Part shown: positions 8,667-12,475 of the stretch, in pieces
Numbering within the stretch: position 1 is the first letter of the stretch
Layout of the letters: each line of letters starts with the position of its first letter
The notes under the pieces: generated by a model
The model's database searches: none
What the model saw: only the letters and a program-made list of their open reading frames with translations
What the model was told of the DNA's origin: nothing
Position numbers and translations under genes: made by a program
DNA from: Methanocalculus sp.
GTDB taxonomy: Archaea > Halobacteriota > Methanomicrobia > Methanomicrobiales > Methanocorpusculaceae
Direction of reading: 5' to 3'
Assembly: GCF_029762515.1 (NCBI RefSeq)
Contig: NZ_JARVGN010000013.1
Span: forward strand, 1 to 12,475
DNA length: 12,475 nt

Positions 8667-9641
8667 TTATTGATCAGCTGACTCTGTCGGCAGACGATCG
8701 ATATCAGTGAGATGATCGTGTTTTCTCATAAATGACCGGATCGACTCTGATTCAAGCACTCCAAGGTCAAGGAGCGTGATGATCCGATTGATCTCGTCAA
8801 TCTGCTCAAGAATCTGATCTGCATGAGGTCCGGGCTCCAGATCAACAAGCCCGGATATGACAGACAGGGGGTTTCTAATCTGATCGTTAAGGATCGATAG
8901 CCGGTACATATTATCTTCAATCTGGGAAAATGCTTCACTTCTGAGCTCTTCTTCAATTTTTCGCCCGGTAATGTCCGTCAGCACGACAAGAGTGGATGGT
9001 GAATCCTCATACTGCATTAATGCGCCCTGGACAAGTACCGTCAGCAGCCTGCCATCTTTTCTCCTGATCCTGAGCTCGTATGGAGAGACCTTCCTCCCCA
9101 TGCTCCGTTCAGCAAGTTTTTTCCAGAGAATATCGTGGGATTCATCCGGGACAAATGAGAAGATATGATCGCCAATTATCTCCTCAACCGTATATCCAAG
9201 CGCAACAGCAGTGGAGGGGTTGATGTACTGAATCCGGCCATCCGGATCATAGAGAATGACATAATCAGGCAGGTGCTCAATGAGCGTCCTGTTGAAGAGC
9301 TCGCTATCACGGAGAGCTGTCTCTGCTTCATCTTTCACCCGGGAGAGCACCGTGATGACTCCCGCAACAATCGAGAAGAAAACTACCCTGACTATTGCCT
9401 CCTGAAGAAGTGCATGAACGAGGGTGAATGAAGCAAACATCGCAAGGTAGCAGAAGGCAAGAATAATTGAGAAGAGCAGACCACGCCAGCCATAGTAGAT
9501 GCAGGCGATGATAATCGGAATATAATAAAGATTCTGGATGATGATGAAAAAACCCGATGAAAAGGAGAGGTAGCTTACGAGTATGCAGAAGACTGTGCTC
9601 ACCAGAAGGGATGGGATTACCCATCCGGGAGTATCAGTCAC
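8667..9641 (-). CDS. Membrane-anchored PAS sensor with DHp-like tail, no kinase domain
   Basis: 324-residue membrane sensor. Four hydrophobic segments at about 7-26, 31-50, 54-74 and 81-99 form an integral membrane domain (with NLYYIPIIIACIYYGW at 37-52, resembling the membrane input domains of other methanogen sensors). A short linker is followed by one PAS domain (about 112-230, ending LTDITGRKIEEEL). The tail (237-312) has LNDQIRNPL with Asp253 at the usual His position and VLESESIRSFMRKH near the end. This tail is clearly paralogous to the C-terminus of the giant sensor encoded just downstream. No ATPase domain follows, so a classical kinase activity is not expected. The start is the GTG at 9639-9641: a TGA lies six codons upstream in frame and no other start fits between. 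There is no clear Shine-Dalgarno. A possible small reading frame upstream overlaps this start by 8 bases. It probably acts by contacting another signalling protein; partner and signal are unknown. Confidence 0.9.
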   Translation of the reverse strand: MTDTPGWVIPSLLVSTVFCILVSYLSFSSGFFIIIQNLYYIPIIIACIYYGWRGLLFSIILAFCYLAMFASFTLVHALLQEAIVRVVFFSIVAGVITVLSRVKDEAETALRDSELFNRTLIEHLPDYVILYDPDGRIQYINPSTAVALGYTVEEIIGDHIFSFVPDESHDILWKKLAERSMGRKVSPYELRIRRKDGRLLTVLVQGALMQYEDSPSTLVVLTDITGRKIEEELRSEAFSQIEDNMYRLSILNDQIRNPLSVISGLVDLEPGPHADQILEQIDEINRIITLLDLGVLESESIRSFMRKHDHLTDIDRLPTESADQ

Positions 9642-9795
9642 TCCAAAACCCCATTTTCAACGTGATCCGGTGAGGAGGCGGTCTCCGTAACCGGGTATCC
9701 CCGGAAAGAGGAATGTATACCAGAGCCATCAGATCAGAAAGCCCGACATCTATGAGGGAGTCCCGGTCAGCTATCACATAATCATCGCGTGTCAA
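9634..9795 (-). CDS. Possible 53-residue small protein in the Grx-TrxR/sensor gap
   Basis: A TTG-started frame fills most of the 161-bp gap between the Grx-TrxR stop (9803) and the GTG of the membrane sensor (9641). It begins (M)TRDDYVIADRDSLIDVG, contains a hydrophobic stretch around LMALVYIPL, and ends KMGFWSD with a TGA that overlaps the sensor start, an arrangement compatible with translational coupling. No family is recognised. The upstream sequence GGTTGAT is only a poor Shine-Dalgarno, and an open frame of this size can occur by chance at about 50% GC. A 5-bp GC stem (9691-9704, CCGGG/CCCGG on the minus strand) lies within it. It could instead be a 5' untranslated or regulatory region of the sensor gene. 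Confidence 0.2.
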   Translation of the reverse strand: MTRDDYVIADRDSLIDVGLSDLMALVYIPLSGDTRLRRPPPHRITLKMGFWSD

Positions 9796-9802
9796 TTCGC
9801 TA

Positions 9803-10966
9803 TCAACCCTGTTTCATCAGAAATTCATGTGCTTCAAGCGCCGCTTTTGCACCTTCTCCTGCTGCAATAATAATCTGTTTCCCTCGAATCGAGGTGACAT
9901 CACCGGCAGCATAGACTCCCTCAACACTGGTATGGCAGTCCTGATCGACGATGATCTCACCCAGCTCATTCATCTGAAGGAATCCATTCAGGAACCCGGT
10001 ATTTGGGATAAGCCCGATCTCAATGAATATCCCCTCAACCATGATACGCTCCTCATCATTTGTCGATCTGTTCCTGATAGTAATTGAACGGACAAACTTA
10101 TCTCCGCCGATCCGGGCAACCTCAAAACCGGTATGGATTGTCAGGTTCGAAAGATTAGCCAGCTGGCTCTCGAAGACCGCATCAGCTTTGATGCTGCTCC
10201 GGACGATCAGATGAACCTCAGTTGCGATCTTTCCCATCTCAAGAGCAGTCTGCACCGCCGAATTTCCACCACCAACGATAGCTACCGCCTTATCCCGGTA
10301 GAGAGGGGCATCACAGGTGGAACAGATAGAAAGCCCCTTCCCCAGATACGTGCTCTCCCCCTCGACACCGAGCATCCGTGAGTGTTTTCCGGAGGCGATC
10401 ACGATAGTTTTCGCAGTATAGGCAATCCCCGATTCGGTAGAGAGGGAAAAGATCCCATCGTCCTGCTTATGGAGGGTTGAGACACGATCCAGTTCCAGAT
10501 TGACACTCTGGGATCTGACCTGCTCCTCGAACTTCGCCATCAGATCGGTGCCGGTGATCATCAGGTACCCCATGTAGTTCTCAATAGCCCAGCTCTCATT
10601 CGACTGCCCCCCGATATTCTCAGAGATGACGAGGGTCTTCATCATCTTCCGTGCCGCATAGACGGCAGCCGTCAGCCCGGCGGGCCCGGCACCGATGATG
10701 ATCAGGTCATAGAGACCGCCACCTTCTTCTGCCCCGAAGATCTCATTGAAAGCAGCAGTATCAAAGCCGATGATCACCTCGCCATCAATGACTGTGACCG
10801 GCACCCCCCGCTGGCCGGAGACCCGGATCATCTCTTTTGCCGCTTCAATATTCTCCGGGTTCCCGACATCAATGGCGGTATAAAGAATACCCTTCTTACC
10901 CAGGTACGCCTTTACCATCGCACAGTATGGACACCGTTCCGTTGAATAAACGATGATCTCGCTCAT
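9803..10966 (-). CDS. Glutaredoxin-thioredoxin reductase fusion flavoprotein
   Basis: 387-residue cytosolic disulfide reductase. Residues 1-80 form a glutaredoxin/NrdH-like fold with active site CPYC (12-15) and the cis-Pro motif GVPV (Pro56). Residues 85-387 are a low-molecular-weight thioredoxin-reductase module: FAD-binding GAGPAG (92-97), redox-active CSTC (Cys215, Cys218; CATC is more usual), pyridine-nucleotide motif VGGGNSA (231-237) and C-terminal FAD motif AAGDVT (353-358). Electrons should pass from the nicotinamide cofactor through FAD and CSTC to the attached CPYC domain, making it self-contained. The HRRDxFRA signature that binds the NADPH phosphate in classical TrxR is replaced by VRSSIKAD (255-262), which ends in the KAD seen in NADH-using AhpF, so cofactor preference is uncertain. 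The start is the ATG at 10966, 36 bp after the AI-2E stop, without a clear Shine-Dalgarno. Its closeness to rubrerythrin suggests a role in thiol homeostasis or oxygen defence. Confidence 0.93.
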   Translation of the reverse strand: MSEIIVYSTERCPYCAMVKAYLGKKGILYTAIDVGNPENIEAAKEMIRVSGQRGVPVTVIDGEVIIGFDTAAFNEIFGAEEGGGLYDLIIIGAGPAGLTAAVYAARKMMKTLVISENIGGQSNESWAIENYMGYLMITGTDLMAKFEEQVRSQSVNLELDRVSTLHKQDDGIFSLSTESGIAYTAKTIVIASGKHSRMLGVEGESTYLGKGLSICSTCDAPLYRDKAVAIVGGGNSAVQTALEMGKIATEVHLIVRSSIKADAVFESQLANLSNLTIHTGFEVARIGGDKFVRSITIRNRSTNDEERIMVEGIFIEIGLIPNTGFLNGFLQMNELGEIIVDQDCHTSVEGVYAAGDVTSIRGKQIIIAAGEGAKAALEAHEFLMKQG

Positions 10967-10991
10967 GGTTTGTGGATAGACGCGGATACCA

Positions 10992-11001
10992 GTTATTCTT
11001 T
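10992..11001 (-). promoter_or_regulatory. AT-rich TATA-like element upstream of Grx-TrxR
   Basis: The minus strand reads AAAGAATAAC, 26-35 bases before the ATG at 10966. The position suits an archaeal TATA box driving a leaderless or nearly leaderless mRNA, which would fit the missing Shine-Dalgarno. The match to the consensus is modest and the element starts just beside the stop codon of the preceding gene, so read-through from the AI-2E gene is equally possible. Confidence 0.22.
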
Positions 11002-11002
11002 G

Positions 11003-12046
11003 CTATGTATCAGCATCCATGCCGGGGGCAGGCACCCCTCCAAGCTCCTGGACGGCAATCTGGTATCCGCCGATCAAGAGAGAGAGGAGGAGCGGGCCGA
11101 TGATGAATCCCACAAGCCCCATCGTCGCCATACCGCCAAAGAACCCGATAAAGATGACAACCGGATGGATCTCAATCCGTTTGCCCATCATGACAGGCCT
11201 GAGATAGATATCAGTGAAGACGCCAAGGAGGGGATATCCGATGAAGATGATCAGAAGCAACGCCTTGAAATCCCGGATTGAGAGGGCATAGAGAGCAAGG
11301 AAGAGAAGGATGATAGAAGGTCCAAGGAAGGGAATCAGTGCAAAGAGAGCACAGAGAACCGAATAGAAGAGGATATTGTCGAATCCGAGAATCCAGAAGA
11401 ACGGAATTGCCAGGAAGAATGTCAGGATGGCAATTGAGAAATGCACGATATAAATCGAGTAGAGTGTATCATAGACGCGTTTCCAGATCACCATGACATT
11501 TTTCCGGGAATTTTCGGGGATCATCTTCTGAAAATCGGATTTTAAGCCAGGTCCTGAATAGATGAAGAGGGAGAGTGCGAGGACGAAGAGGAGGAGCTGG
11601 ATTGCGAGTGTCGGAATAAGGGAGAGATAGACGAAGAGAGCATCTTTAACCGAGAGGAGGACGTTATCGATCATTTCGTCAATACTAAAAACTGAGAACT
11701 GGACCGGGAGATCCGGGATTGCTTCAGGCCGAAGACTTCCAAGGACGCTTGAGATGAGAGAGATCAGGTAATCCATATTCTGGTACAACACATTGAAGGT
11801 GATGACAATGGCAAGAAAGCCGACCGTGACGACCATAAATGTCAGGAAGAAGGCTGAAAGGGCAGGGCTGATCCGTTTTGAGAGCAATTCCTGGAATGGA
11901 ATGAGCACAACAGCAACAGAAAGGGCAAGGACAACCACCTGCAACAGCGGAAAAAACGCAAGGAAAGTGATCAGAGCTATCAGTGCAATAATACCAAGCG
12001 AGACACGATCAGCCGACTTCCAGTTCAGGCTCATATCACAAGACAT
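11003..12046 (-). CDS. AI-2E family transporter-like membrane protein (UPF0118)
   Basis: 347-residue polytopic membrane protein. Hydrophobic segments lie at about 15-32, 34-52, 63-85, 141-163, 201-221, 225-250, 258-277 and 297-330. Between segments 3 and 4 is the long soluble loop (about 90-135) typical of the family. Family hallmarks are IPFLGPSI (238-245) and LRPVMMGKRIEIHP (282-295), followed by a Gly-rich last membrane region. Members have been assigned to autoinducer-2 export or to Na+(Li+)/H+ antiport; in an archaeon neither substrate can be assumed, so the cargo is left open. The length is normal for the family. The start is taken as the ATG at 12046; a second ATG four codons in (12034) is an equally good candidate and neither has a Shine-Dalgarno. 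It sits 45 bp after rubrerythrin and 36 bp before Grx-TrxR, all in the same direction. Confidence 0.9.
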   Translation of the reverse strand: MSCDMSLNWKSADRVSLGIIALIALITFLAFFPLLQVVVLALSVAVVLIPFQELLSKRISPALSAFFLTFMVVTVGFLAIVITFNVLYQNMDYLISLISSVLGSLRPEAIPDLPVQFSVFSIDEMIDNVLLSVKDALFVYLSLIPTLAIQLLLFVLALSLFIYSGPGLKSDFQKMIPENSRKNVMVIWKRVYDTLYSIYIVHFSIAILTFFLAIPFFWILGFDNILFYSVLCALFALIPFLGPSIILLFLALYALSIRDFKALLLIIFIGYPLLGVFTDIYLRPVMMGKRIEIHPVVIFIGFFGGMATMGLVGFIIGPLLLSLLIGGYQIAVQELGGVPAPGMDADT

Positions 12047-12075
12047 TCGGAGGGAGGGTATTTGAAGCTTTGCTG

Positions 12076-12080
12076 AAAAA
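12076..12080 (-). terminator. Short T-run after the rubrerythrin gene
   Basis: Eleven bases past the TAA of the rubrerythrin gene the minus strand has CCTTTTTC. Archaeal RNA polymerase can terminate at oligo-T without a hairpin, so this five-T run could be a weak terminator. Five T residues is minimal and the next gene begins only about 30 bases on, so partial read-through is likely. Confidence 0.22.
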
Positions 12081-12091
12081 GGTTGAGGGTT

Positions 12092-12475
12092 TTATTCCAC
12101 TACCTGAAAACTGCCTGCGGGAACCCCACAGATCGGGCATTTTTCCGGAGGAGCTGAGATGAAGACATTGCCGCATACGGGACAGATCTTCACTTCATCT
12201 GCCTTCAGATCTGATCCCTTTGTTACGGCCTCAAGTGCTTCTTTATAAAGACCGGCATGCACCTCTTCTGCCTTCATCGCATGGGTGAAGGTGATTTCGG
12301 CATCCTTTCTTCCCTCTTCACCGGCACGCTTGATGAACTCCGGGTACATCGTCGTAAATTCATGCGTCTCCCCTTCGATCCCTCCACTCAGGTTATCAGC
12401 TGTTGATTTGATCAAACCAGCAACCCTCAGGAGGCGGCGGGCATGGATCTCCTCGGCCTGGGAGGCTGCACGGAA
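12092..12475 (-). CDS. Rubrerythrin, 5'-partial
   Basis: C-terminal 127 residues of a rubrerythrin, a cytosolic non-haem iron peroxidase that reduces hydrogen peroxide in anaerobes. The frame runs unbroken to the window edge at 12475; the TTG at 12413-12415 is internal, because the codons before it encode the conserved EEIH di-iron motif. Visible di-iron ligands: EEIH at in-window residues 8-11, the EGETHEF helix, and AEEVH in the last helix of the bundle. The C-terminus is a rubredoxin-like Fe(Cys)4 domain with CPVCG and CPICG, ending FQVVE. The missing N-terminus should be roughly 40-65 residues, judged by the family's usual length. Reducing power normally comes through rubredoxin or NAD(P)H-dependent partners; the flavin disulfide reductase two genes downstream is a suggestive neighbour but not a demonstrated donor. 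Confidence 0.95.
   Translation of the reverse strand, partial: FRAASQAEEIHARRLLRVAGLIKSTADNLSGGIEGETHEFTTMYPEFIKRAGEEGRKDAEITFTHAMKAEEVHAGLYKEALEAVTKGSDLKADEVKICPVCGNVFISAPPEKCPICGVPAGSFQVVE

Noticed and set aside
10998..12074. Shared heptamer AGCAAAG upstream of Grx-TrxR (10998-11004) and AI-2E (12068-12074), minus strand
   Set aside because: Spacing to the start codons differs (about 32 and 22 bases), one copy overlaps a stop codon, and a 7-mer repeat is easily explained by chance.
12413..12415. TTG as start of a 107-residue rubrerythrin-like protein
   Set aside because: The frame continues upstream with the essential EEIH di-iron motif, so the gene is cut by the window edge rather than starting here.

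Overview
The window (about 50% GC by eye) looks like chromosomal DNA of a methanogenic archaeon of the Methanomicrobiales. The reasons are a histidine kinase with the RHDILNQ-type H-box common in that order, a MEDS (methanogen/methylotroph DcmR) sensory domain in a multi-PAS protein, the absence of clear Shine-Dalgarno sequences, and a rubrerythrin plus glutaredoxin/thioredoxin-reductase set typical of strict anaerobes. The genus cannot be decided from this sequence. No RNA genes, insertion sequences, CRISPR arrays or stretches over 300 bases without a gene were seen.

Layout: (1) Positions 1-1566, plus strand, hold the 3' part of a soluble multi-PAS histidine kinase with intact H-box and ATPase domain; its 5' end lies outside the window. 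(2) Positions 1551-8561, minus strand, hold one 2336-residue sensor protein. It converges on the kinase gene and overlaps it by 16 bp. It carries MEDS, about ten PAS domains, three GAF-like domains and a PocR-like Cys-rich domain, but no ATPase domain. (3) Positions 8667-9641, minus strand, encode a membrane-anchored sensor (four TM segments and one PAS) whose C-terminus is paralogous to that of the giant protein. (4) Positions 9803-10966 encode a glutaredoxin-thioredoxin reductase fusion, 11003-12046 an AI-2E-family membrane protein, and 12092-12475 the C-terminal part of a rubrerythrin, all on the minus strand.

The minus-strand genes run rubrerythrin, AI-2E protein, Grx-TrxR, membrane sensor, giant sensor. 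Gaps of 45, 36, 161 and 105 bp would allow partial co-transcription. The upstream half is redox and peroxide defence; the downstream half is signal sensing. The most unusual part is the sensor group. Two neighbouring proteins end in the same DHp-like module, in which the phospho-accepting His is replaced by Asp and no catalytic domain follows. A complete kinase is encoded right beside them on the other strand. A plausible but unproven reading is that the kinase-less sensors act through dimerisation or partner proteins rather than by phosphorylating themselves.
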